This document shows, piece after piece, positions 22,458 through 29,246 of a DNA stretch of 29,246 bases. Within the stretch, counting starts at the first letter, position 1; every line of letters starts with the position of its first letter. Both the position numbers and the translations under genes were made by a program. Under the pieces are notes generated by a model that had not been told where the DNA came from, did no database searches, and saw only the letters and a program-made list of their open reading frames with translations. This DNA is from JBPBQZ01 sp050955105 (GTDB taxonomy: Bacteria > Pseudomonadota > Gammaproteobacteria > Burkholderiales > Burkholderiaceae), in NCBI GenBank assembly GCA_050955105.1, contig JBPBQZ010000095.1, positions 1-29,246 of the forward strand, written 5' to 3'.

Positions 22458-24140
22458 ATGACGAATCAAACCGAAGCAACGTCTATCGTCGATTATCAGG
22501 CGATTGCCGCGCTTGAACTCGACTCCATCAGTGTTGAAGTGATCTCCAATTCGTTGACGAGCATCGTCGATGAGATGGGCCGGATGATCGTCAGGGCGTC
22601 CTATTCGCAAAACATCAAGGAACGGCAGGATTGTTCAGCCGTTATCTTCGATATAAAGGGTCGAACGATTGCTCAGGCGGAGCATATTCCATTGCATCTC
22701 GGCTCATTGCTGGGAATCTCAGACTACGTCCTGAAATCATATGATCTCTCGAAGGTCCGGCCCGGAGATGTGTTCGTTGGTAACGACGCCTACACGGGCG
22801 GCGGTACGCATCTGAACGACATCGTGTTCCTTGAGCCTGTGTTCCTCGACAAGCAACTTGTCGCCTGGGCGGCAAACGTGGCACACCATTCCGACTTTGT
22901 GGATCGCGGGCATGCGCACATTTTTCAGGAAGGACTGCGCATACCGCCCGTAAGGCTCTACCGCGAAGGCCTGATTGAAGATGACATCCTGCAGCTGATT
23001 CTATTGAACTGCCAGGTTCCACGGGAGCGCATCAACGATTTCCGTGCGCAGATGGGGGCCAATCGGCTTGGCATCCAGAGAATGCAGGCGCTGTGCAAAA
23101 AATACGGCACACACATGGTGTTGCGGGGCGCGGAATTGGCGATGGACTATTCCGAGCGCAAAACGCGCGCGGGTATCAAGGAGATTCCGGATGGCGTGTA
23201 CGAGTTCTCACAGAGTTTCGATAGCGATCTAGTTCCCGACGATCTACTGCTGAGGGTAAAGATCGAAGTCAAGAACGACGAAATATTCTTCGACTTCGCC
23301 AACAACCCGCCATGGGTCCGGGCCGGCATCAATTCGGTTTACACAGCACTGTTTGCAACCGTTCTCTTCGCCGTTAAGGCCTTGGTAGATCCAAACATTC
23401 CCGCGAATCAGGGATTTTATCGGCCCATTCACGTCGATGCGCCGCTTGGCAGCATCCTGAATGCCGCGGCGCCGGCTGCTGTCTATTGGAGAACCGACGT
23501 GTTGCAGCGCGTGGTCGACATGATTTTCGCGGCCCTCGCACCTGCCATCCCGACCCGCGTCATTGCCGCATCCACTGGGCCAGCTGTCTTCACCGTGTTC
23601 GGTACACATCCACGCACAGGCAAGTACTACGTCTACAACGAATCCGTGGCGGGCAGCCTTGGCGGTCGTTATGACAGAGATGGCATGGACGGCGTGCAGG
23701 TACACACCACGAACACCGCCAACCTGCCGGTCGAGGCGCTGGAAATAGAGCACCCGTTAATGGTGGAGGCCTACGAGCTTGTGCAGGATTCTGGCGGCGT
23801 GGGCGCCCATCGCGGCGGTATGACGATTCGGCGCCGGATCCGCGCGCTTGACCACGTGGCGAGCGTCTCTTTGGGCGGTACCTGCAGTCGTGTACCGGCT
23901 TGGGGCCTGTTCGGAGGCGAGCCGGGATCTCTGTGTCGGGTTGAACGGGGTGAAGGAGTCGAGCCGCTGCGCAGTCGCCAAGGCCAACTGCAGCCCGGCC
24001 AGAGCATCGCCATCGTAACGGCGGCCGCTGGGGGCTACGGTAATCCCGCTGAGCGTGATGTTGCGTTGATCGAGCGGGACATCCTGGAAGAAAGGGTGTC
24101 GGAGCGCGCGGCCCGTGCGGCATACAAGCAGTTTCGGTAA
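22458..24140 (+). CDS. hyuB: Hydantoinase/oxoprolinase subunit B (HyuB family)
   Basis: A 560-residue HyuB-type subunit, of normal length, that pairs with HyuA to carry out ATP-dependent opening (or carboxylation) of the substrate. Typical segments are ISNSLTSIVDEMGRMIVRASYSQNIKERQDCSA in short parts, then PGDVFVGNDAYTGGGTHLNDI and VAHHSDFVDRG, in which the Asp and His residues match the metal-binding region of the family, and near the C-terminus SGGVGAHRGGMTIRR and TAAAGGYGNPAERD. The ATG lies 2 bases after the HyuA stop; GAGG within the end of hyuA is its ribosome site. Caprolactamase, N-methylhydantoinase and oxoprolinase subunits look alike at this level, so only the family is certain. 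Confidence 0.92.
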   Translation: MTNQTEATSIVDYQAIAALELDSISVEVISNSLTSIVDEMGRMIVRASYSQNIKERQDCSAVIFDIKGRTIAQAEHIPLHLGSLLGISDYVLKSYDLSKVRPGDVFVGNDAYTGGGTHLNDIVFLEPVFLDKQLVAWAANVAHHSDFVDRGHAHIFQEGLRIPPVRLYREGLIEDDILQLILLNCQVPRERINDFRAQMGANRLGIQRMQALCKKYGTHMVLRGAELAMDYSERKTRAGIKEIPDGVYEFSQSFDSDLVPDDLLLRVKIEVKNDEIFFDFANNPPWVRAGINSVYTALFATVLFAVKALVDPNIPANQGFYRPIHVDAPLGSILNAAAPAAVYWRTDVLQRVVDMIFAALAPAIPTRVIAASTGPAVFTVFGTHPRTGKYYVYNESVAGSLGGRYDRDGMDGVQVHTTNTANLPVEALEIEHPLMVEAYELVQDSGGVGAHRGGMTIRRRIRALDHVASVSLGGTCSRVPAWGLFGGEPGSLCRVERGEGVEPLRSRQGQLQPGQSIAIVTAAAGGYGNPAERDVALIERDILEERVSERAARAAYKQFR

Positions 24141-24214
24141 ACAGATAGCCGGTACCAACCGCCGCTGCTCATTTGCGGTTTTGTGAATCACGTCTGCAAC
24201 GGGTTAACTTGGCC

Positions 24215-24889
24215 ATGCGCAATAAATTAGATGAGCGGAAGCTTGAATTGCTGCGTTCGCATCCTTCGGCACTTGTTACCGACGCGATGCGTCGGCTGGG
24301 CATCAAGGAAGCTTGGCCGGCCGATATTCACGCGATATCTGCCGAGCCCTGCAAGATGGTCGGGCGAGCGGTAACGCTGAAGTATGTCCCGGTTATTAAA
24401 GGGACTCACCCTCAGGCGCCCGGCCAGTTCGACATCATCTCAAATTGCGAGGCAAACGATGTTCTCGTCTATGCAGCCCTGGGCGTAAGTGCCTGGCTGA
24501 TCGGTGACAACGTCGCGAACCTGGCGATTCAGAAAAAATTGGCTGGACTGATTGTCGATGGCGGCGCCCGCGATATCGCCGATCTGCAGCGATGCGCCCT
24601 GCCGATTTTCTGTAAAAGCCGTTCCACCAAGCCTTACGCGGAAGAGCTGGTGCTGGAAGCGGTCAATGAGCCGTGTCTTGTCGCGGGAGCATGGGTTCGT
24701 CCCGGCGATATCGTGCTTGGGGATGCTGACGGCGTCGTCGTCATCGCCGCGGACAAGCTCGACGACCTGCTCTATCAGTTGATTGATCTGCATGAGGTCG
24801 AGTCCGCCCTCGGCCAAGCCATCGCGGGCGGCAAAGATGTTGCGACACTGAACGCTTTTGCGCGCCTGAAGGGAAAGCGGAAACTTTAG
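24215..24889 (+). CDS. RraA-like protein (4-hydroxy-4-methyl-2-oxoglutarate aldolase/oxaloacetate decarboxylase family)
   Basis: A 224-residue protein of the RraA/HMG-aldolase fold. The signature is LIGDNVANLAIQKKLAG followed by VDGGARDIADLQ, in which R119 and D120 correspond to the substrate- and metal-site residues of the class II pyruvate aldolases. Members cleave 4-hydroxy-2-oxoacids to pyruvate or decarboxylate oxaloacetate; RraA itself inhibits RNase E but lacks such pathway context. The chosen ATG at 24215 precedes the conserved fold by about 20 residues; a TTG at 24173 would add 14 unlikely residues. It lies 74 bases after hyuB, in the same direction, and so probably processes an acid released by the HyuAB enzyme. 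The real substrate is unknown. Confidence 0.85.
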   Translation: MRNKLDERKLELLRSHPSALVTDAMRRLGIKEAWPADIHAISAEPCKMVGRAVTLKYVPVIKGTHPQAPGQFDIISNCEANDVLVYAALGVSAWLIGDNVANLAIQKKLAGLIVDGGARDIADLQRCALPIFCKSRSTKPYAEELVLEAVNEPCLVAGAWVRPGDIVLGDADGVVVIAADKLDDLLYQLIDLHEVESALGQAIAGGKDVATLNAFARLKGKRKL

Positions 24890-25104
24890 TAATCCGAACA
24901 CTGAAATCGATGTTGCGCAGGCCAGTAACAAGAGAACGGTACGCGCAGAAATTTTTGGCCAGTTAGGCTGATCGAGAACAGCTGTTGGTGTTTTCAGTAC
25001 CCATCCGCCGACGTTGTGCGAGTGAGCCAGAGGGTTAAGCGGGCGCGTGTGCGGAACCCACTGCACTGCGCGGAAGACAGGCGAATTTCAAAGCGGTGGC
25101 AATC
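24890..25104. other. Intergenic region before the TRAP genes
   Basis: Together with the leader-like frame that follows, 331 bases separate the RraA-like gene from the TRAP permease. I see no recognised gene; a long minus-strand frame across it also covers most of the RraA gene and looks like a shadow. A GTTGGT half-site occurs near 24984 without a partner. A separate transcript start for the transporter is possible but no strong promoter is visible. Confidence 0.35.
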
Positions 25105-25224
25105 ATGAGAAGTTTCCTTCACTGGCTTCTTTCAGTGGCGAAGGCCGTATCTTCGAGCACAGGTTGGGCGGTCGGTTCCGGCGTCGGTGATGGCATCTTT
25201 TGCGTTTTGCCGGAGGACGCATGA
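25105..25224 (+). CDS. Possible 39-residue leader ORF overlapping the TRAP permease start
   Basis: An ATG at 25105 opens 39 codons (starting MRSFLHWLLSVAKAV, ending CVLPEDA) whose stop TGA overlaps the ATG of the TRAP large permease by four bases (ATGA at 25221-25224). The position suggests translational coupling. The start has only a weak purine patch (GGTGG about 7 bases upstream), and an imperfect hairpin, CCTTCACTG against CAGTG-GCG-AAGG (25116-25143), lies inside it. No family is recognised. It could be a regulatory leader, a small membrane-associated peptide, or a chance frame. Confidence 0.3.
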   Translation: MRSFLHWLLSVAKAVSSSTGWAVGSGVGDGIFCVLPEDA

Positions 25225-26504
25225 TCACTGCGATCGTATTCGGCCTGTTCTGCGGATTTTTAATGCTGCGCGTGCCCGTGGCGATTGCAATGATCGCCGC
25301 ATCGATCTGTACCTTGCTTCTACTTCACGTGCCGCTCGTGGTGATTCCGCAATCCTTGCAGATAGGACTGGACAGCTTCGAAATGCTCGCGGTGCCGTTT
25401 TTCATCCTGGCGGCGGAAATCATGAACACGGGCGGCATCACGCGGCGCATCGTGCGCTTGGCGAATCTGCTGGTGGGAGCGGTTCCCGGTTCCCTGGCAC
25501 AGGTGAGCGTGGTGGCCTCGGTGGTCTTTGCGGGGATCAGCGGCACCGCGATCGGCGATGCAGCGGGCTTGGGCCGGGTGCAGTTCCTGGCAATGCGAGA
25601 GAACGGCTATGAACCCGGTTTCGCGGCGGCGGTGCCGTTGGCCGCAGCCGTGATCGGCGGCCTTGGACCGTCATCCGTCGTGTTGATCCTCTATGCCGTG
25701 TCGGCGGAGGTTTCGGTCGGGCGCATGCTGCTTGCCGGAACCTTGCCGCTGTTAATCATCGCCTTTGCCTTGATGGCATATATTTTCTGGCTGGTAAAAA
25801 CCGGCCGCGTCTCGTGTCCGCCGACGCCGCGCCCGCGTCGTGCCGAGATACTCCCTATTATCTTCGACGGCCTGCCGGCGCTGGTAACGCCCACCATCAT
25901 CCTGACGGGCCTGGTTTCAGGATGGTTTACGCCAGCCGAATCCGGCGTCGCGGCGTGCGTCTACAGCTTCCTGCTGTGTGCCCTGTACTACCGCTCGTTG
26001 CCGTTACAGGAAATTCCGCGGATGTTCCTCAGGGCGACGCTGTCCACTGCCATGGTGATGTTCGTCATCAGCGCCAGTACCTTGATGAGCTGGATCATCA
26101 CTTATGACCAGGCGGCCGCCAACCTGGTTGAAATAATCGCCGCCTGGCACGTGCATCCCTGGCTGCTGCTGGCGGTGATCAACGTGGCGCTGCTTGCCAT
26201 CGGCGCCTTCGTGGAAGGCGTGCCAGCTCTGCTGATCCTAACGCCGATCCTGTTGCCGCTGGTGAAATCGGTCGGTGTCGACCCGGTCCATTTCGGCGTG
26301 ATCATGGTGTTCAATCTGCTCATCGGTCTGATCCATCCGCCCATCGGTCTCGGTCTGTTCATCATGTCCAACGTCACCGGCCTGTCAGTCGAAAAAGTGA
26401 CGCGCGCCGTGATCCCGTTCCTGATTCCGCTGGTGATCGCGCTCATAGCGATCACTTACCTGCCGTTCATATCGATGACGCTACCGAATCTGGTACTGCG
26501 ATGA
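25221..26504 (+). CDS. dctM: TRAP transporter large permease subunit (DctM family)
   Basis: A 427-residue integral membrane protein of about 12 membrane-spanning segments, the ion-coupled channel of a tripartite ATP-independent periplasmic transporter. Recognisable are VPFFILAAEIMNTGGITRR, VVFAGISGTAIGDAAGLGRV, SGWFTPAESGVAACVY and NLLIGLIHPPIGLGLFI, all standard in DctM. The ATG at 25221 has GGAGG 5 bases upstream; the in-frame start at 25200 lacks such support. The next gene overlaps by four bases. TRAP systems import acids (carboxylates, sialate, ectoine and others) with sodium, so this one likely brings in the substrate of the hydantoinase pathway. Here the large permease comes first, the reverse of the usual P-Q-M order. 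Confidence 0.93.
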   Translation: MITAIVFGLFCGFLMLRVPVAIAMIAASICTLLLLHVPLVVIPQSLQIGLDSFEMLAVPFFILAAEIMNTGGITRRIVRLANLLVGAVPGSLAQVSVVASVVFAGISGTAIGDAAGLGRVQFLAMRENGYEPGFAAAVPLAAAVIGGLGPSSVVLILYAVSAEVSVGRMLLAGTLPLLIIAFALMAYIFWLVKTGRVSCPPTPRPRRAEILPIIFDGLPALVTPTIILTGLVSGWFTPAESGVAACVYSFLLCALYYRSLPLQEIPRMFLRATLSTAMVMFVISASTLMSWIITYDQAAANLVEIIAAWHVHPWLLLAVINVALLAIGAFVEGVPALLILTPILLPLVKSVGVDPVHFGVIMVFNLLIGLIHPPIGLGLFIMSNVTGLSVEKVTRAVIPFLIPLVIALIAITYLPFISMTLPNLVLR

Positions 26505-27046
26505 ATGACGATCTACTGCCTTCAAATGAACGCTCCGGGGCGGCCTCGCCGAAGTCCTGGGTACGTGGCTTCAGCCGACTCTATCTGGCGGCGTCAGGCC
26601 TGCTATTCGCGGTCTCCATCGTGCTGTTGGCCGTCGATATTGTGCGACGCGATTTGACGGGTCATTCGATCGACGGCGTGCATGAATTCACGCAGCTCCT
26701 GTTCCTCTACGTTTACCTGCTGGGCGCCGCGGCGCTTTATGGACGCAACGGCGACCTCGTCGTGACCTTCATCACCGATCGCCTGCCGCGGCCCATGCAG
26801 CACGTACTCGGCGTCTTGGTCGATGTGCTGATCGTGGTTGCCATGGTAACGGTCGGTTGGAACACCATCGGGCTGATTGCCAGTGAATGGAACCTGGTAA
26901 GCCCCGATCTCGGCATTCGCCTGGCGTGGAAATCGGTGCCGCTCGCCATCGCGGCATTCTCGATCGCCGGATTCTCGATCAGCAGCTTGCTGACGCGCCT
27001 TCGCGGCGGCAGCGCGCTACTGGACGGGCCGGCAGGCACAGATTGA
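26501..27046 (+). CDS. dctQ: TRAP transporter small permease subunit (DctQ family)
   Basis: A 181-residue protein with four hydrophobic segments (about 24-47, 60-82, 100-123 and 140-163), the standard topology of DctQ. The conserved region is VDIVRRDLTGHSIDGVHEFTQ with an acidic residue in the second helix, and AAALYGRNGDLVVTFI. It forms the inner-membrane complex with the large permease. The start codon overlaps the stop of dctM (ATGA at 26501-26504), so they are coupled. Length is normal. Confidence 0.9.
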   Translation: MNDDLLPSNERSGAASPKSWVRGFSRLYLAASGLLFAVSIVLLAVDIVRRDLTGHSIDGVHEFTQLLFLYVYLLGAAALYGRNGDLVVTFITDRLPRPMQHVLGVLVDVLIVVAMVTVGWNTIGLIASEWNLVSPDLGIRLAWKSVPLAIAAFSIAGFSISSLLTRLRGGSALLDGPAGTD

Positions 27047-27099
27047 TATCCCAACCCCCTGGCGATCTTTTCGATGGCCGTCCCAGAAGGAGAAAGCAA

Positions 27100-28095
27100 A
27101 TGAGTTACCTGCGATGTTTCCCAATTGCCGCGGCACTCTGCTGCCTGCTGACAATGCCGGTCGCACGCGCCGACACCGTTCTGCGCATCGGCACGCTGGT
27201 TTCGCCGGCAAGCCTGCAAGCAAAAGCGGTCGATCAATTCGCGCAGACCGTCAATCAGGCAGGCGTTGGATTGCAAATCAAGATCTTCCACGCGGGCCAA
27301 CTCGGCTCGGGCGAAAGCGAGGCACAGAATATCAAGCTCGGTATTCAGGATGCGATGATCGAAGATCCCGACTTCCTCACATCCTTCTCCAAGGACTTGC
27401 GGCTGGACAGCGTGCCCTTCACGTTCAGCTCGCAGGAGCAATACACAAAATGGCTGAAATCGCCAACCTTTGCGCAGATTCAGAAGGATTTGATTGCCAA
27501 CGGTGGACAGCGCTTCATTACTGGAAACGTGTTGTGGCGACGCGGGCCGTTCCGGGTACTGATGGGCCGCAAGCCAGTTACCTCGCTGGCTGATCTCGCG
27601 CAAACCAAGCTGAGAATCTTCGATAACGAGCCCATCATTCGTTTCTGGGGCAGTAAATGTCTGGGCGCCAACACGATCAATCTGCCATGGGGCGACGTCT
27701 ACGTCGCCCTGCGCCAGGGCGCCGTGGACGCGGTTCCCGTGGCCTTCGACATGGCGATCAGCCAGAAGCTGGTAGAGGTCGCTCCCTATCTGATGATTAC
27801 CAACGATTCATGGCAAGTACTGGGCCTGGACATTAATGAACGGCGTTGGCAGTCATTGACCGACGCACAGCGCGCCGCCATCTTGCAGGCGATGGACACG
27901 GCGGGCACCGCTTTCAATACCGCCGTAGACGGCAGCGTCGCCGCCTGGAAGACGCAGTTCACGGCACAGGGCGGCCATATCGTACCGTTCGACCGCGGGC
28001 CGTTCGTCGCGCGCGTTAGCCAGTGCAATGCCGAATTCGAGAAAGATGGCTATTGGCCGCCCGGATTGATCGGCAATCTCGAGAAACTCCGATAG
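27100..28095 (+). CDS. dctP: TRAP transporter periplasmic binding protein (DctP family)
   Basis: A 331-residue DctP-type protein. The signal peptide is MSYLRCFPIAAALCCLLTMPVARA (cleavage before DTV), the mature protein begins LRIGTLVSPAS, and the middle contains RRGPFRVLMGRKPVTSLADLAQTKLR with the arginine pattern that binds a ligand carboxylate, followed by LPWGDVYVALRQGAVDAVP, typical of the family. It delivers an acid to the DctQM permease. The ATG at 27100 has AAGGAG 7 bases upstream; a longer open frame from 26887 overlaps dctQ and was rejected. It is 53 bases after dctQ. The ligand cannot be read from sequence. Confidence 0.92.
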   Translation: MSYLRCFPIAAALCCLLTMPVARADTVLRIGTLVSPASLQAKAVDQFAQTVNQAGVGLQIKIFHAGQLGSGESEAQNIKLGIQDAMIEDPDFLTSFSKDLRLDSVPFTFSSQEQYTKWLKSPTFAQIQKDLIANGGQRFITGNVLWRRGPFRVLMGRKPVTSLADLAQTKLRIFDNEPIIRFWGSKCLGANTINLPWGDVYVALRQGAVDAVPVAFDMAISQKLVEVAPYLMITNDSWQVLGLDINERRWQSLTDAQRAAILQAMDTAGTAFNTAVDGSVAAWKTQFTAQGGHIVPFDRGPFVARVSQCNAEFEKDGYWPPGLIGNLEKLR

Positions 28096-28112
28096 CGGGA
28101 AGCCTATGTTGG

Positions 28113-28137
28113 ATGAGGGCGGACGTTAGCGTCCTCA
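28113..28137. terminator. Weak hairpin after the TRAP operon
   Basis: GGACG-TTAG-CGTCC with flanking ATGA/TCAT (interrupted by a 4-base bulge) forms a hairpin 18 bases after the dctP stop. Lacking a T run, it is a weak terminator candidate. Confidence 0.3.
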
Positions 28138-28209
28138 TTCAGAAAGCGGTTTCCGAAGCAACCACTAAAACCAAGCTTGACCGTTCAGTAAAGTAAGTGC
28201 GTTTGTAAA

Positions 28210-28237
28210 TTGAAAAGTAGTACTAAAAATGTGTAAT
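28210..28237 (+). promoter_or_regulatory. Promoter of the porin gene
   Basis: TTGAAA (28210-28215, five of six matches) and TGTAAT (28232-28237, five of six) are 16 bases apart in an AT-rich stretch, about 63 bases before the porin ATG. The rest of the 205-base gap shows nothing else clear. Confidence 0.5.
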
Positions 28238-28300
28238 AGAAAATTGCGTTTCGACGGCCCCCTCTTACTACGCTGTAACAACACATACGGGTGAAGGCAA

Positions 28301-29246
28301 ATGAAAAAAGTCAGGTGGTTGATGGCCGCCTCGGGATTATTGCTATGCAATCTCGCCGAGGCCCAAAGCAGCGTTACCCTGTACGGGCTGATTCACGACG
28401 CCCTCGACATCACGACCAATGCCGGGGGTCATACTGGCTACCAGATGGCCCATGACATCTATTTCAGTCGCTGGGGTTTGCGGGGCAGCGAGAACCTCGG
28501 AGATGGGTTAAAGGCGATCTTCACGTTGGAAAGTGGCTTCAATGTGAATAATGGTACGGTTGGCCAGTCGACCGAGTTTGGCCGCCAGGCTTTCGTCGGA
28601 TTGTCCTCGGCGCAATACGGTACTTTCACCATGGGCCGCCAATACGATGCCACGATCGACATGTGGAGCGGCTTCACCGCTGCCGGCAGCACCATCGGCG
28701 ATCTGGCGTCACATCCGTATGACAATGACAATGCCGACTACGACTATCACGTGCTCAATTCGGTCAAGTACGTATCGCCCACCTACGCTGGCTTCACGGG
28801 TGAAGGAGTCTACGGCTTCAGCAATGCAACCGGATTTGCGGATAATCGCATGTACAGCCTTGCCGGTTCGTATAAGCATGGAGGCTTCGCGGCTGCGGTA
28901 GCGTACATGAGGTTCAATAATGCCGGCACCACAACGACGGGAGCGGGGGCGGCTCAAGTCTTCACCAGCGCTGCGGAACAGAATATCGACGTAGGTGCTT
29001 CGTACACCTTCGCGAACAACGCCTTGGTGGGCATCGCTTACTCGCAGGTCGATGTCTACAATCCCGTCAGCAATGTATATTTTGCGACCCAGCCAGCCGC
29101 CGGCAGCCAGAACTCGTGGAAATTCAATAATTTCGAAATCAACGGCCGATATTATTTAAAGCCCGATCTTTGGTTGGCCGGCGCGTATACCTATACTTTC
29201 GCTCGCGTGGCAACCACATCCGGCAACTTCATGCCGAAGTGGAACC
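28301..29246 (+). CDS. Gram-negative trimeric porin (OmpC-like, Burkholderia type), 3' end beyond window
   Basis: The frame from ATG 28301 stays open to the end of the window, giving 315 residues of an expected 350-400. A signal peptide (MKKVRWLMAASGLLLCNLAEA) is followed by QSSVTLYGLIHDALDITTNAG, then SRWGLRGSENLGDGLKAIFTLESGF, the FGRQAFVGLSS turn and GTFTMGRQYDAT, the classic beginning of beta-proteobacterial 16-strand porins. Later strands (VKYVSPTYAGFTGEGVYGF, LAGSYKHGGFAAAVAYM) are also present. It forms a passive channel for small solutes across the outer membrane. AAGG about 6 bases before the ATG is the ribosome site. Its location after a TRAP transporter suggests it helps admit the same substrate, although it has its own promoter. 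Confidence 0.9.
   Translation, partial: MKKVRWLMAASGLLLCNLAEAQSSVTLYGLIHDALDITTNAGGHTGYQMAHDIYFSRWGLRGSENLGDGLKAIFTLESGFNVNNGTVGQSTEFGRQAFVGLSSAQYGTFTMGRQYDATIDMWSGFTAAGSTIGDLASHPYDNDNADYDYHVLNSVKYVSPTYAGFTGEGVYGFSNATGFADNRMYSLAGSYKHGGFAAAVAYMRFNNAGTTTTGAGAAQVFTSAAEQNIDVGASYTFANNALVGIAYSQVDVYNPVSNVYFATQPAAGSQNSWKFNNFEINGRYYLKPDLWLAGAYTYTFARVATTSGNFMPKWN

Noticed and set aside
20365..24140. Acetone or acetophenone carboxylase as identity of the Hyu pair
   Set aside because: No gamma or other additional carboxylase subunit gene follows, and the neighbours (RraA-like, TRAP, lysine genes) fit a lactam or hydantoin better. Not excluded.
24440..25066. 208-codon minus-strand frame across the RraA-like gene and the following gap
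   Set aside because: Most of it is opposite the RraA-like gene. The non-overlapping N-terminal part shows no recognised domain.
1..29246. Mobile elements, CRISPR arrays, tRNA or rRNA genes
   Set aside because: No transposase, integrase, regularly spaced repeats or RNA gene signatures were seen on reading both strands.

Overview
The window looks like accessory, catabolic DNA from a Burkholderiales bacterium (Burkholderia/Paraburkholderia/Caballeronia-like). The reasons are a high-GC genome with dense operons, a DUF4148 secreted protein, a Gram-negative trimeric porin whose mature N-terminus begins QSSVTLYG, orphan Liv-type binding proteins and a TRAP transporter. I see no rRNA, tRNA, CRISPR array or insertion sequence. 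The taxon is inferred from gene families only.

Region 1 (1-5122, all minus strand): a tightly packed acyl-CoA operon. In transcription order it holds an acyl-CoA ligase, an acyl-CoA dehydrogenase, a thiolase and an HSD10-type 3-hydroxyacyl-CoA dehydrogenase, with stop/start overlaps between the first three. It is followed by the remnant of a branched-chain-amino-acid-type binding protein that lost its first lobe. Region 2 (5532-10542): a minus-strand trio (flavin-dependent luciferase-like monooxygenase, amidohydrolase, Rieske oxygenase alpha subunit), and divergently a full-length Liv-type periplasmic binding protein. Copies of one palindrome, GTTGGT-N3-ACCAAC, sit in the control regions of both catabolic operons and of the binding protein. 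At two of them the palindrome lies just after a TTGACA-N17 promoter. This points to one FadR/FCD-type GntR regulator controlling uptake, oxygenation and CoA-dependent breakdown of one unknown, probably cyclic, carboxylic substrate.

Region 3 (10627-13254): a second thiolase, a DUF4148 protein and a SAM methyltransferase, with no evident functional link to each other.

Region 4 (13605-19844, minus strand): a likely lysine/2-aminoadipate catabolic cluster. In transcription order it holds an FCD-type GntR regulator, a saccharopine-dehydrogenase-family enzyme (lysine 6-dehydrogenase candidate), a CtBP-type D-2-hydroxyacid dehydrogenase, an ALDH7/AmaB-type semialdehyde dehydrogenase and a LysN-type aminotransferase. 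Together they could convert lysine to piperideine-6-carboxylate, 2-aminoadipate, 2-oxoadipate and perhaps 2-hydroxyadipate.

Region 5 (20235-29246, plus strand): divergent from the regulator, a hydantoinase/oxoprolinase pair (HyuA, HyuB), an RraA-like aldolase/decarboxylase, a possible 39-residue leader ORF coupled to a TRAP transporter in the unusual order large permease, small permease, binding protein, and a porin cut by the window end. The layout suggests uptake and ATP-dependent opening of a lactam or hydantoin that may feed the lysine/aminoadipate genes next door. That link is an inference from position only.
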